DNA of 64,000 bases from Aeromicrobium yanjiei (GTDB lineage: Bacteria > Actinomycetota > Actinomycetes > Propionibacteriales > Nocardioidaceae). The stretch's first letter is position 1; the number at the start of each line of letters is the position of its first letter. The position numbers were made by a program, and so were the translations under genes. Shown one piece after another: positions 44,737 to 53,068 of the stretch. Under the pieces are notes generated by a model. It did no database searches and was not told the DNA's origin. It was given only the letters and a program-made list of their open reading frames with translations. The stretch is from the NCBI RefSeq assembly GCF_009649075.1, contig NZ_CP045737.1, positions 806,001 through 870,000 of the forward strand. The letters are read 5' to 3'.

Positions 44737-46086
44737 ATGGCGGACAAGCAGGTCGACGTGCTGGTGGTCGGCGCCGGGGCCACGGGGCTCTCGGCGGCGT
44801 ACGCGCTGCAGCGCGCAGGTCGGTCGGTGCTGGTGCTGGAGTCGCGCGATCGCGTGGGCGGGCGGCTGTGGACCGACGAGGTCGACGGCGTCGACCTCGA
44901 GATCGGCGGGCAGTGGGTCTCGCCGGACCAGGAGGCGCTGCTGGCGATGCTCGACGAGCTGGGTCTGGAGACGTTCGAGCGGCACCGCGAGGGCGAGTCG
45001 GTCTACGTCGGGCTCGACGGCGAGCGCCGGACGTTCACAGGCGAGGTGCTGCCCGTCGCCCCGGCCGTCGAGGCCGAGATGAACCGCCTGACCGAGCGGC
45101 TCGACGAGCTCTCCGCGCAGATGGACCCCGCCCGGCCGTGGGACATGGCCGGCGCCGCCGAGCTCGACCACGTGACGTTCCGGGCGTGGCTCGACGCGCA
45201 GTGCGAGCACGAGGAGGCCCGCGACAACATCGCGATGTTCATCGCGCAGGCCATGCTGACCAAGCCCGTGCACACGTTCTCGGCGCTGCAGGCCGTCCAC
45301 ATGGCTGCCAGCGCGGGCAGCTTCAGCAACCTGGTCGACTCCGAGTTCATCCTCGACCGTCGCGTGATCGGCGGGCTGCAGCAGGTGCCGCTGCAGCTCG
45401 CGGCCCGGCTCGGCGACGTGGTGTGCACGGCCCACGACGTCGAGAAGGTGCGCTGGCACGACGGGGGAGTGACCGTGACGTCCGGCGACCTCACGGTCAG
45501 CGCCCGCCATCTCGTCCTCGCGATCCCACCGACCGCGGTGACCCGGGTGCGGTTCGAGCCGCCGCTGCCGTCGATCCAGCGCGAGACCCGCCAGCACCAG
45601 TCGTTCGGCCAGGTCATCAAGGTGCACGCGACGTACGAGACGCCGTTCTGGCGCGACGCCGGGCTGTCGGGAACCGCCTTCAGCCCCTACCTGACGGTCC
45701 ACGAGGCGTACGACAACACCAACCACGACGAGGAGCGCGGCACGCTCGTCGGATTCGTCTCGGACGTGCAGGCCGACGCGGTGCTCGCGCTCGACCCGGA
45801 CCAGCGGCGCGGGATCATCCTGGAGTCGCTGCAGACCTACTTCGGTCCGGGCGCCGGCACACCGCTCACGTACTTCGAGAGCGACTGGACGTCCGAGGAG
45901 CTCGGCAGTGGAGCGTACGGCGCGAGCTTCGACCTCGGCGGGATGACCCGGTTCGGCCCCCGGCTGCGCGAGCCTGCCGGGCCCATCCAGATCGGCAGCT
46001 CCGACGTCGCAGGCCTGGGCTTCCAGCACGTCGACGGAGCGCTGCGGGTCGGCGCCGAGCTGGCACAGCACATCATCGATTCCTGA
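44737..46086 (+). CDS. FAD amine oxidase, probable putrescine oxidase
   Basis: A 449-residue flavin amine oxidase: FAD motif VVGAGATGLSAA (residues 10-21), RVGGRLWTD, GGQWV, and a C-terminal GASFDLGG/GFQHVDGALR FAD-closing region. The sequence pattern is that of actinobacterial putrescine oxidases, which turn putrescine into 4-aminobutanal, ammonia and peroxide. It starts 3 nt after the ALDH stop, and the ALDH would remove the aldehyde. No signal peptide is seen. KatG is encoded 7 kb away and could deal with the peroxide. Confidence 0.88.
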   Translation: MADKQVDVLVVGAGATGLSAAYALQRAGRSVLVLESRDRVGGRLWTDEVDGVDLEIGGQWVSPDQEALLAMLDELGLETFERHREGESVYVGLDGERRTFTGEVLPVAPAVEAEMNRLTERLDELSAQMDPARPWDMAGAAELDHVTFRAWLDAQCEHEEARDNIAMFIAQAMLTKPVHTFSALQAVHMAASAGSFSNLVDSEFILDRRVIGGLQQVPLQLAARLGDVVCTAHDVEKVRWHDGGVTVTSGDLTVSARHLVLAIPPTAVTRVRFEPPLPSIQRETRQHQSFGQVIKVHATYETPFWRDAGLSGTAFSPYLTVHEAYDNTNHDEERGTLVGFVSDVQADAVLALDPDQRRGIILESLQTYFGPGAGTPLTYFESDWTSEELGSGAYGASFDLGGMTRFGPRLREPAGPIQIGSSDVAGLGFQHVDGALRVGAELAQHIIDS

Positions 46087-46104
46087 CCAACGAGAGGCGC
46101 GACC

Positions 46105-47481
46105 ATGGACGTCCCGAACCCCGAGCACGACCGCCTGCAGCAGTCGGCGAAGGACCACCTCGTGCTGCACTTCTCCAAGCAGGAGATCGACGACCTCCTG
46201 GTGCTCGACCGCGGCGAGGGCCCGTACGTGTTCGACACGAAGGGCCGCCGCTACATCGATGCGCTGTCGAGCCTGTTCTGCTCGCAGCTGGGCTACTCGT
46301 ACGGCGAGGAGATGGCCGATGCGGCTCGCCGACAGCTGACGTCCCTCGCGTTCAACACGAGCTGGGGCACGTCGCACCCAGCGGCGATCGACCTCGCGGA
46401 GAAGATCGCGGACCTGGCACCCGCCGACGACTACCGGGTGTTCTTCACCGGGGGCGGCTCGGAGTCGGTCGAGGCCGCCTGGAAGATGGTCCGCGAGCAC
46501 TTCATCGCGATCGGCCAGCCCCAGCGGACGAAGGCGATCGCCCGTGACCGGGCCTATCACGGCGTCACGCTCGGCGCGCTGTCGTTCACGGGTGTGCGGC
46601 CGTTCAAGGAGGGCTTCGGCGAGCCGCCCGTGCCGGTGACCCACGTCTCCAACACCAACACGTTCCGCGCTCCCGACGGTGCGGACGAGGCGGCGTTCTG
46701 CGCCCGCCTGCTGGCCGAGGTCGAGGAGGCGATCGTCGCGGCCGGTGCCGACGAGGTCGCGCTGATCATCGCCGAGCCGGTGCAGAACGCAGGTGGCTGC
46801 TTCACTGCCCCCGCCGGCTACTGGCCCGGGCTCCGACGTCTCGCCGACCAGTACGGCGTCCTGCTGATGGCCGACGAGGTCATCACCGGTTTCGGCCGGA
46901 TCGGGGAGTGGTTCGCCTCGTCCCGTGAGGGAGTGGCTCCCGATCTGGTCACGGTCGCGAAGGGGCTCACCTCGGCGTACGCCCCGATGGGCGCGACCCT
47001 CGTCCGCGAGCGGGTCATCGCCCCGCTCGTCGAGCAGCGCAAGGTGTTCCGCCACGGCATCACGTTCGGCGGCCACCCCCTGAGCGCGGCCCTCGCGATG
47101 AAGAGCATCGAGATCATCGAGCGCGACCAGGTGCTCGAGAACGTCCGCGCGCAGGCCGATCCGCTGCGTGAGCGGCTGAACCACCTTCTCGACCTGCCGA
47201 TCGTGGGCGATGTCCGCGGCGCAGGGTTCTTCTGGGCCATGGAGCTGGTCAAGGACGACGCCGCGACGCGATTCGACCAGGCCGAGCGCGACGACCTGCT
47301 GCGGGGCTTCCTCCCCGCCCGTCTGCGCGAGGCCGGGCTCATCGCGCGCTGCGACGACCGCGGCGACTCGGTGCTCCAGATCGCCCCGCCGCTCATCAGC
47401 GACGCAGCCCTGCTCGACGACATCGCCGCCGGCCTGACCGACGTCCTGCGCGACGCCGGCAAGCACATGTCCCTGTCCTGA
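46105..47481 (+). CDS. Class III PLP aminotransferase (omega-amino acid/diamine type)
   Basis: A 458-residue aspartate-aminotransferase-superfamily enzyme with PLP-anchoring K286 (TVAKGLTSAY), DEVITGFGR, and FFTGGGSESVEAAWK for phosphate binding. Relatives act on putrescine, beta-alanine, GABA or taurine with pyruvate or 2-oxoglutarate. As last gene of the operon it may transaminate GABA or putrescine. An AGAGGC-like site precedes the ATG. It ends just before the first hairpin-repeat array. Confidence 0.9.
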   Translation: MDVPNPEHDRLQQSAKDHLVLHFSKQEIDDLLVLDRGEGPYVFDTKGRRYIDALSSLFCSQLGYSYGEEMADAARRQLTSLAFNTSWGTSHPAAIDLAEKIADLAPADDYRVFFTGGGSESVEAAWKMVREHFIAIGQPQRTKAIARDRAYHGVTLGALSFTGVRPFKEGFGEPPVPVTHVSNTNTFRAPDGADEAAFCARLLAEVEEAIVAAGADEVALIIAEPVQNAGGCFTAPAGYWPGLRRLADQYGVLLMADEVITGFGRIGEWFASSREGVAPDLVTVAKGLTSAYAPMGATLVRERVIAPLVEQRKVFRHGITFGGHPLSAALAMKSIEIIERDQVLENVRAQADPLRERLNHLLDLPIVGDVRGAGFFWAMELVKDDAATRFDQAERDDLLRGFLPARLREAGLIARCDDRGDSVLQIAPPLISDAALLDDIAAGLTDVLRDAGKHMSLS

Positions 47482-47501
47482 CCCCCCGCCAGCGCCAGAG
47501 C

Positions 47502-47779
47502 GGGACGGGCGATGAGGGTTTTGGGTAGCTGGAGCGACCGCAACCCCTCATCCTGCGTCCCCCGGGCGCGGGCGCGGGACGGGCGATGAGGGTTTTGGGT
47601 AGCTGGAGCTACCTGAACCCCTCATCCTGCGTCCTCCCGTTGGCAACGGACGGGCGATGAGGGCTTTGGGCGGCTGGGGCGACCGCAAACCCTCATCCCG
47701 CGTCCTCCCAGCGCGGGCGCGGGACGGGCGATGAGGGCTTTGGGCGGCTGGGGTGACCGCAAACCCTCATCGTGTGTCC
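47502..47779. repeat. Array of four REP-like palindromic repeats
   Basis: The 309-bp gap between the convergent aminotransferase and TetR genes holds four ~60-bp units (47502-47561, 47576-47634, 47648-47705, 47721-47779) at a period of 72-74 bp. Each has an outer stem GGGACG/CGTCCC (shortened in some units), a small internal loop, a stem GATGAGGG/CCCTCATC, and an inner hairpin GG..GC-TGGR-GC..CC. Units 1-2 share one core (GGGTAGCTGGAG), units 3-4 another (GGGCGGCTGGGG). Spacers are GC-rich (CGCGGGCGCGGGAC). No ORF of merit is present. Related units occur at 49935-50068. Confidence 0.9.
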
Positions 47780-47790
47780 GCCCCGGGGGC

Positions 47791-48381
47791 TCAGCCGCCG
47801 ACGGACTCCATGGCCTCGTCGAGCAGGCTCGCGAGCGGGACGCCGGGGTTCTCGGCCCAGGCGCCCTGTGCGGCCTCGAAGCACGCGAGCGCGCTGCCGG
47901 TCAGGGCGAGGGCCCGGATGTCAGGACCGGTGCGTCCGGGGCGCGGCGGAAGGCGTTCGGCCACGAGCGGGGCGAGCAGCTCCAGCCAGAGCGTGCGGCG
48001 TTCCTGCCTGGTCGCGCGCAGGGCGGGCTCGGCCCGCAGCATGACCTGCAAGGGCCGGGCGACCTCGGCGTGCGCTTCCTGCAGCTCGACGATGTGCTGG
48101 AACGCCGCGCGCAGCGCAGGCCACGCCGGCTCGTCGGCGGGCCGCGCGCGCAGGGCTTCGGCGATGCGGTCCCCGGACTCGACCAGGCGGGTCAGGACCA
48201 GCTCGTCCTTGCTGGCGAAGTAGCGGAAGAACGTACGCCTGGACATGCCGGCAGCCTCGGCGATCTGGTCGATCGTGGTGGCCTCGAACCCCTGGTCGGC
48301 CAGCAGCCGCCACGCCTTGCGGGCGATCTCGTCGCGCACGGCGCCCCTGGCGTGATCGCGCAGGCTCATCTCCTCCGGCAT
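47791..48381 (-). CDS. TetR family transcriptional regulator
   Basis: A 196-residue TetR protein: N-terminal helix-turn-helix (DQGFEATTIDQIAEAAGMSRRTFFRYFASK) and an all-helical ligand domain with the C-terminal ALACFEAAQ helix. It is divergent from an MFS exporter, its probable target. ATG 48381 lies 6 nt after a TAAGGT -10 box. Confidence 0.9.
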   Translation of the reverse strand: MPEEMSLRDHARGAVRDEIARKAWRLLADQGFEATTIDQIAEAAGMSRRTFFRYFASKDELVLTRLVESGDRIAEALRARPADEPAWPALRAAFQHIVELQEAHAEVARPLQVMLRAEPALRATRQERRTLWLELLAPLVAERLPPRPGRTGPDIRALALTGSALACFEAAQGAWAENPGVPLASLLDEAMESVGG

Positions 48382-48387
48382 GACCTC

Positions 48388-48393
48388 ACCTTA
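48388..48393 (-). promoter_or_regulatory. -10 box of the TetR gene (leaderless)
   Basis: TAAGGT on the minus strand ends 6 nt before ATG 48381. Confidence 0.55.
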
Positions 48394-48410
48394 CCGATCG
48401 TGTCTCGAGT

Positions 48411-48442
48411 GGCACCAGGTGTCATATCTGCCATAAGGTGCC
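48411..48442. promoter_or_regulatory. Dyad between the TetR and MFS genes
   Basis: GGCACC (48411-48416) and GGTGCC (48437-48442) are inverted arms, with a nested imperfect GGCACC-A-GGTGTC. The right arm abuts TAGGTT (48443-48448), a candidate MFS -10 box, so TetR binding here could control both genes. Confidence 0.45.
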
Positions 48443-48478
48443 TAGGTTCGTAGGCCGCGCGAGAAAGTGATCGATGAC

Positions 48479-49915
48479 ATGACAGACCAAGACGTCGCGG
48501 CCCCGCAGCCGCCCGTACGCGCCTCGTCCCGGCGCGCGACGCTCGAGCTGGTGTTCGTGGGCCTCGGCGCGCTCGTCGTGGCGCTGTCGCAGTCCCTGCT
48601 GATCCCCGTCCTCTCGATCCTGCCCGCGGAGCTGGACACCTCGGCTGGCAACGTCAACTGGCTGCTCACCTCGACCCTGCTCGCGGCAGCCGTCTCGGTG
48701 CCGATCATGGGACGCCTCGGCGACATGTTCGGCAAGCGCCGGCTCCTGCTGGTGGCCGTCGGTGCCCTGGTCGTCGGCTCGCTGCTGACCGCTGTCACCG
48801 ACAACATCGGCCTGCTGATCGCCGGTCGCGCGATCCAGGGCTGTGCGGCCGCCGCCATCCCGCTGGGCATCAGCCTGCTGGCCGCCGTCCTGCCGCGGGA
48901 GAAGGTCGGCTCGGCCATCGCGCTGGTCAGCGCGATGCTCGGGATCGGCGGCGCGCTCGGCCTGCCGATCGCCGGTCTCGTCGCGGAGAACGCGGACTTC
49001 CACGTCCTGTTCTGGATCACGTTCGGCGCGGGCCTGATCGCGTTCGTCGGCATCCTCGCGATCGTCCCGGAGGCCCCGGGACGCAGCGGCGGCCGGGTCG
49101 ACCTGGTCGGCTCGGTGCTGCTCGCGGCCGGCCTCATCTGCCTGCTGCTGCCGCTCTCGCAGAGCTCCGCGTGGGGCTGGGGCGACTCCCGCATCTGGAT
49201 CCTGCTGGCCATCGCGGCGGTGCTGATCGCGGTGTTCGGGTTCAGCCAGATGCGCATCAAGGATCCGCTGGTCGACCTGCGCGCCCTCGGTCGCCGCCCG
49301 ATCGTGCTCACGAACCTGGCCTCGATCCTGTTCGGCTTCGCCCTGTTCGCGTCGTTCATCGGCACGGCCTCGTACGTCGAGGCGCCCGAGTCGACCGGCT
49401 ACGGCTTCGGGTCGAGCCTGCTCGTCGGCGGTCTGGCGATGCTGCCTGGCGGCATCGCGATGCTGCTGCTCTCGCCGGTCGCGGCCAGGCTGATCGAGCG
49501 CCGCGGCGCCCCGCAGACCCTCGCGCTCGGTGCCGTCATCGTCGCGGCGGGCTTCCTCATGCGGATCGTCGTCCACGACTCCCTGTGGCAGGTCATCGTC
49601 GGCTCGGCGATCGTCGGCGCCGGAACGGGTGTCGGCTACGCCGCGATGCCCGCGCTGATCAACGCGCACACGCCGGGGAACGAGATCGCTGCGGCCAACG
49701 GGCTGAACAGCTTGTTCCGCAGCCTCGGCAGCTCGCTCGCGAGCGCGATCGGCGGCAGCATCCTGGCCGCCAACACCGTGATCCTCGGTGACATCGCCGC
49801 GCCCTCGTTGTCGGCCTACCAGCAGCTGTTCGCGATCTGCGGCGGTGCGGCCGTGGTGGCCGCGGTGCTCGTGCTGCTCATCCCGCACCGACCCACGTCG
49901 CCGGGCAGCCACTGA
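48479..49915 (+). CDS. MFS transporter, probable drug exporter
   Basis: A 478-residue major facilitator with about 14 hydrophobic segments, the layout of DHA2/EmrB-type exporters. Motif A is visible after TM2 (GRLGDMFGKRR), and a motif-C-like stretch (GIGGALGLPIAGL) lies in TM5. It would extrude a drug-like compound using the proton gradient, under the divergent TetR. ATG 48479 was preferred to GTG 48467 because GAGAAAG upstream is too close to the GTG. The gene ends 20 bp before the second hairpin array. Confidence 0.9.
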   Translation: MTDQDVAAPQPPVRASSRRATLELVFVGLGALVVALSQSLLIPVLSILPAELDTSAGNVNWLLTSTLLAAAVSVPIMGRLGDMFGKRRLLLVAVGALVVGSLLTAVTDNIGLLIAGRAIQGCAAAAIPLGISLLAAVLPREKVGSAIALVSAMLGIGGALGLPIAGLVAENADFHVLFWITFGAGLIAFVGILAIVPEAPGRSGGRVDLVGSVLLAAGLICLLLPLSQSSAWGWGDSRIWILLAIAAVLIAVFGFSQMRIKDPLVDLRALGRRPIVLTNLASILFGFALFASFIGTASYVEAPESTGYGFGSSLLVGGLAMLPGGIAMLLLSPVAARLIERRGAPQTLALGAVIVAAGFLMRIVVHDSLWQVIVGSAIVGAGTGVGYAAMPALINAHTPGNEIAAANGLNSLFRSLGSSLASAIGGSILAANTVILGDIAAPSLSAYQQLFAICGGAAVVAAVLVLLIPHRPTSPGSH

Positions 49916-49934
49916 CGCAGCGGCGGCCCGGGCT

Positions 49935-50068
49935 GGGACCGGCGATGAGGGTTACGGGCAGCTGGGGCTACCGCGAACCCTCATCCTGCGTCCCCCCGGC
50001 GCGGGCGCGGGACGGGCGATGAGGGTTACGGGCAGCTGGGGCTACCGCAAACCCTCATCGTCGGTCCC
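49935..50068. repeat. Array of two REP-like palindromic repeats
   Basis: Two units (49935-49994 and 50009-50068, period 74 bp) of the same family as 47502-47779, with core TTACGGGCAGCTGGGG and 10-bp stems GATGAGGGTT/AACCCTCATC. They fill the 177-bp gap between the convergent MFS and protein-kinase genes. Confidence 0.9.
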
Positions 50069-50092
50069 GCCCGGCGGGCGCGGGGTGGGGGC

Positions 50093-51550
50093 TCAGGTGG
50101 CGCCGGCGATCAGGAAGCTGTCGCCCGACTTCTCGAGCTGGAGGGTGACCGCCTCGGTGCGACGGTCGCCCTTGAAGTCGTAGGAGTACGTGTACGAGAC
50201 GCGTAGCGACGCCGGATCGGCCGACACCCGTTCCACGGAGAGGTCGGCGACGTCCTCCCAGAAGCCCTTGTAGCCCTCGATGCCGTTGCTGGCCCGCTGG
50301 TAGCCGGGGGTGAGCATCGTGAAGCCGGCGTCGGGGTCGTTGCTCGCCGTCGACAGGTAGTCGGCGGCGAAGCCCTCCATCTGCTCGGCGGTGACCTCGC
50401 CGTCGCCGGCCGGGGCGGGCTCGTCCTCGGTCGACGCGGATCCCGAGCCCGCCGAGGAACGCTCTCCCGCGGCCCTCGGCGCGTCGTCGGCGGATCCGCC
50501 GCGCAGGCCGACGAAGGAGACGACGGCGATCAGCGCAGCGACGGCACCTGCAGTGATCAGCCACGGTGTACGGGACCTCGTCGGCGAGGCGCGGCGCCCC
50601 GGGGCGGTCGCCGCAGGCGTCGGTTTCGCGGCCACCGCCGGCGCGACAGGCGGCACGGCGGGTTCCACGGGAGGCTCCAGCGGCCTGAAGGCTGTCGTGG
50701 CAGTGGGTCGGGCCACCGCCGTCGCTGCGGGCATCGCCTGCGTGCTCTCCAGATCCAGCTCGACGCCGGACTGCGTGGACACCGCCTCCTCGACCGCGGC
50801 CATGGTGGGTCGCGCGTCAGGGTCGTGCTGCATCATCGCCGCGACGAGCGCCGCGAGCGGCCCACCGGCCTCCAGCGTCGGCGGCGCCTCGTTGACGATG
50901 CGGTACATCGTGCCGAGCAGGTTGTCACCGACCTCGTACGGCGGGCCACCGGCCAGGGCGTGGAAGACGGTCGCACCGAGCGACCAGACGTCGCTCGCGG
51001 CCGTCGCCGTGCGTCCACTCGCGACCTCGGGCGACAGGTACGCGGGCGAGCCCGTCACCAGACCGGTCTGGGTCAGCGAGGCGTCGGCCTGTGCGCGGGC
51101 CACCCCGAAGTCCGACAGCTTGGCGACGCCGTCGTGAGTCAGCAGGATGTTCGACGGCTTCACGTCCCGGTGGACGATCCCGTGCTCGTGGGCCGCCGCG
51201 AGGGCCGCGGCGACCTGCTCGACGATCGGCGCGACCTCGGCCGGATCGAGTGCGCCGCGCTCCGCGATGAGGCCGGCGAGGCTGGGACCGTCGACATGCT
51301 CCATGACGAGCCACTGGTGCCCGCCCTCGTCGACCAGGTCGAACACCGCGACGACGTTCTGGTGGTTGATCCGCGCGGCCAGGTGGGCCTCGCGCTCGGC
51401 CCGCTGCAGGTCAGGCTCGCCGCCGCCTGGGCCCATGCCGATCTGCTTCACTGCCACGACGCGGTGAAGCACCACGTCCCGGGCCAGCCACACCGTGCCC
51501 ATCCCGCCGCGACCGATCTCATGATCGAGCTCATATCTGTCCGCGAGCAT
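50093..51550 (-). CDS. Transmembrane Ser/Thr protein kinase (PknB-like)
   Basis: A 485-residue kinase. Residues 1 to about 265 form a Hanks-type domain: glycine loop GRGGMG, K35 (VAVK), HRDVKPSN, DFG and the APE-like SPE. A disordered Pro/Ala linker follows, one TM helix (about 330-352), an acidic/Ser-rich stalk, and an extracellular domain of about 95 residues with an NTF2-like pattern instead of PASTA repeats. The domain is the likely signal-sensing part. AGGAGG precedes the ATG. Substrates are unknown. Confidence 0.92.
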   Translation of the reverse strand: MLADRYELDHEIGRGGMGTVWLARDVVLHRVVAVKQIGMGPGGGEPDLQRAEREAHLAARINHQNVVAVFDLVDEGGHQWLVMEHVDGPSLAGLIAERGALDPAEVAPIVEQVAAALAAAHEHGIVHRDVKPSNILLTHDGVAKLSDFGVARAQADASLTQTGLVTGSPAYLSPEVASGRTATAASDVWSLGATVFHALAGGPPYEVGDNLLGTMYRIVNEAPPTLEAGGPLAALVAAMMQHDPDARPTMAAVEEAVSTQSGVELDLESTQAMPAATAVARPTATTAFRPLEPPVEPAVPPVAPAVAAKPTPAATAPGRRASPTRSRTPWLITAGAVAALIAVVSFVGLRGGSADDAPRAAGERSSAGSGSASTEDEPAPAGDGEVTAEQMEGFAADYLSTASNDPDAGFTMLTPGYQRASNGIEGYKGFWEDVADLSVERVSADPASLRVSYTYSYDFKGDRRTEAVTLQLEKSGDSFLIAGAT

Positions 51551-51722
51551 CCGGCCTCCTGTCCTCGATCAACCAAACTAGGCGGTGATCGCCCAGGGGA
51601 GCACATCGACGTGGGCGCCGGGATGCGGAGAGTTCCCGATGAGCAGCCGGTCCTGTCCTGGGTCAGGGGCCAAACCCGCCAAATTTTGGCTGGAATCGCA
51701 GAGAATTAATTGGCTTCAGCTC

Positions 51723-51751
51723 TTGTGATCGAACACACATTCGAGTAGTGT
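51723..51751 (+). promoter_or_regulatory. Promoter of the DUF222-HNH gene (leaderless)
   Basis: TTGTGA (51723-51728), a 17-nt spacer and TAGTGT (51746-51751), ending 6 nt before ATG 51758. The rest of the 207-bp gap after 51550 contains an AT-rich patch (51680-51716) and nothing else recognised. Confidence 0.7.
51729..51744. promoter_or_regulatory. LexA (SOS) box
   Basis: TCGAAC-ACAC-ATTCGA matches the actinobacterial SOS box TCGAAC-N4-GTTCGA at 11 of 12 arm positions and fills the spacer of the DUF222-HNH promoter, where LexA would block RNA polymerase. Confidence 0.75.
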
Positions 51752-51757
51752 GGGGGT

Positions 51758-52996
51758 ATGAATCCGAAGCCCACGATCGACGCGATGCGCACTGCTGCGC
51801 AGGCGCTCTCGTCGGGTGACGTGCGCGAGACATTGCATGCGGTGCAGATGGCGCAGGACGCGTTGGATGCGGTCAAGGGTGTGCTGCTGGCGGAGCTGCA
51901 GGCCTCGAAGGATTTCGAGCTGGACGGTGCGTCGACGCTGAACACGTGGGTGCGCAACCAGCTGCACCTGAAGTCGGGGCAGGCCACGGTGCTGGTGAAG
52001 AGCGTGGCGGCGTTGCGTGACCTGCCTCTGGTGGCCGAGGCGGCGACGTCGGGGCTGATCAGCGCCGCGCACGTGCAGGTGTTCGTCTACGGACTCGCCC
52101 ACGTCGGGCTGGAGCCGATGCTCCAGCACGAAGAGGTGCTGGTCGCTGTGGCGGCCGAGAATGAGCCCGGCGTGCTGTGGGAAGCGGTCAAGCACCTCAA
52201 GGCCATCACTCACCCTGAAGACCTCGACGAGGCCTGGAAGGGTGGGATGGACAAGGAGGACTTCGCTGTCGACGCCCTCCCCGATGGGTTCCATGTCACC
52301 GGCTTCCTCAACACCCTGACCGGGCTCAAGCTCAAGAAGGTGATGGACTCCGTGTCCGCACCGCGGGACGCCGATGACACCCGCACCGGTGCGCAGCGTC
52401 GGGTGCAGGGGTTGGACGACTTGTTGGACAGCATCCTGGGCAACGGGCTCCCGTCGGACAAGGGTGTGCGCCCGCACATGTCGGTGTTCGTGGACGCCGA
52501 GACGTTGGAGGCAGCCGCCGAACGCGTCGAGCAGGAGACTGAGCATCCCCACCTGATCCCCGACCCGATGCCCGAGAGCGAACCGGCCACACTGGCTGGG
52601 CACGGGGCAATCGGCCCGCACCTGCTGATGTTCTTGTTCTGCCTGTCGGGGGTGACCGGGTTCGTGCGCGAGCAGGACCAGATCCTCAACGTCGGCCACA
52701 CCAGGTACGAGCCGAACATGAAGCAGCGCAAGGCGGTCCTGGCCCGCCAACGCGGTGTCTGCGCCACCCCCGGCTGCAACCACACTCATCTGGAGGTCCA
52801 CCACTCGGTGTGGTGGTCGCTTGGGGGTCGCACCGATCTCGACCAGCTCGTCGGGCTCTGCGTCCGATGCCACCACCTGGTGCACCGCGGTCTCCTGCAC
52901 GTCGCGGGCAACGCGGTCGACGGGTTCGAGTTCACCAACCGCCACCAGCGGCCCGTTCGACGTCGACGACGAACCGGCTACCGCCGAGCCGCCTGA
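51758..52996 (+). CDS. DUF222 / HNH endonuclease domain protein (13E12-type)
   Basis: A 412-residue protein with an N-terminal helical DUF222 region (about residues 10-300) and a C-terminal HNH nuclease domain. The HNH part shows a Cys pair (CATPGC), then EVHHSVWW with the catalytic His pair, and C-x-x-C-H-H (CVRCHHLVH). The family includes the multi-copy 13E12 proteins of mycobacteria; cellular function is unsettled, but mobility or DNA repair has been proposed. An SOS box in its promoter points to expression after DNA damage. Its sequence has somewhat more A/T at third positions than its neighbours. Confidence 0.92.
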   Translation: MNPKPTIDAMRTAAQALSSGDVRETLHAVQMAQDALDAVKGVLLAELQASKDFELDGASTLNTWVRNQLHLKSGQATVLVKSVAALRDLPLVAEAATSGLISAAHVQVFVYGLAHVGLEPMLQHEEVLVAVAAENEPGVLWEAVKHLKAITHPEDLDEAWKGGMDKEDFAVDALPDGFHVTGFLNTLTGLKLKKVMDSVSAPRDADDTRTGAQRRVQGLDDLLDSILGNGLPSDKGVRPHMSVFVDAETLEAAAERVEQETEHPHLIPDPMPESEPATLAGHGAIGPHLLMFLFCLSGVTGFVREQDQILNVGHTRYEPNMKQRKAVLARQRGVCATPGCNHTHLEVHHSVWWSLGGRTDLDQLVGLCVRCHHLVHRGLLHVAGNAVDGFEFTNRHQRPVRRRRRTGYRRAA

Positions 52997-52998
52997 CC

Positions 52999-53021
52999 CC
53001 GCCGGTCCGGCGGCCCGCCGG
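52999..53021. terminator. Overlapping GC hairpins between convergent genes
   Basis: CCGCCGG-T-CCGGCGG-C-CCGCCGG contains two mutually exclusive 7-bp inverted repeats, right after the DUF222 stop and facing the PhzF gene end. Confidence 0.45.
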
Positions 53022-53068
53022 CACGTCGTCGTGCTCAGTCTCGTGCGTCGACTGCGGCGATCCGTCAG

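Noticed and set aside
43123-47466. A 1447-codon minus-strand open frame
   Set aside because: It mirrors the aldehyde dehydrogenase, amine oxidase and aminotransferase genes, all of which have intact active-site motifs on the plus strand.
47502-47779. CRISPR array
   Set aside because: The period is regular, but the repeated part is about 60 bp and the 12-17-bp spacers are similar to one another. No cas gene is present; it is a REP-like array.
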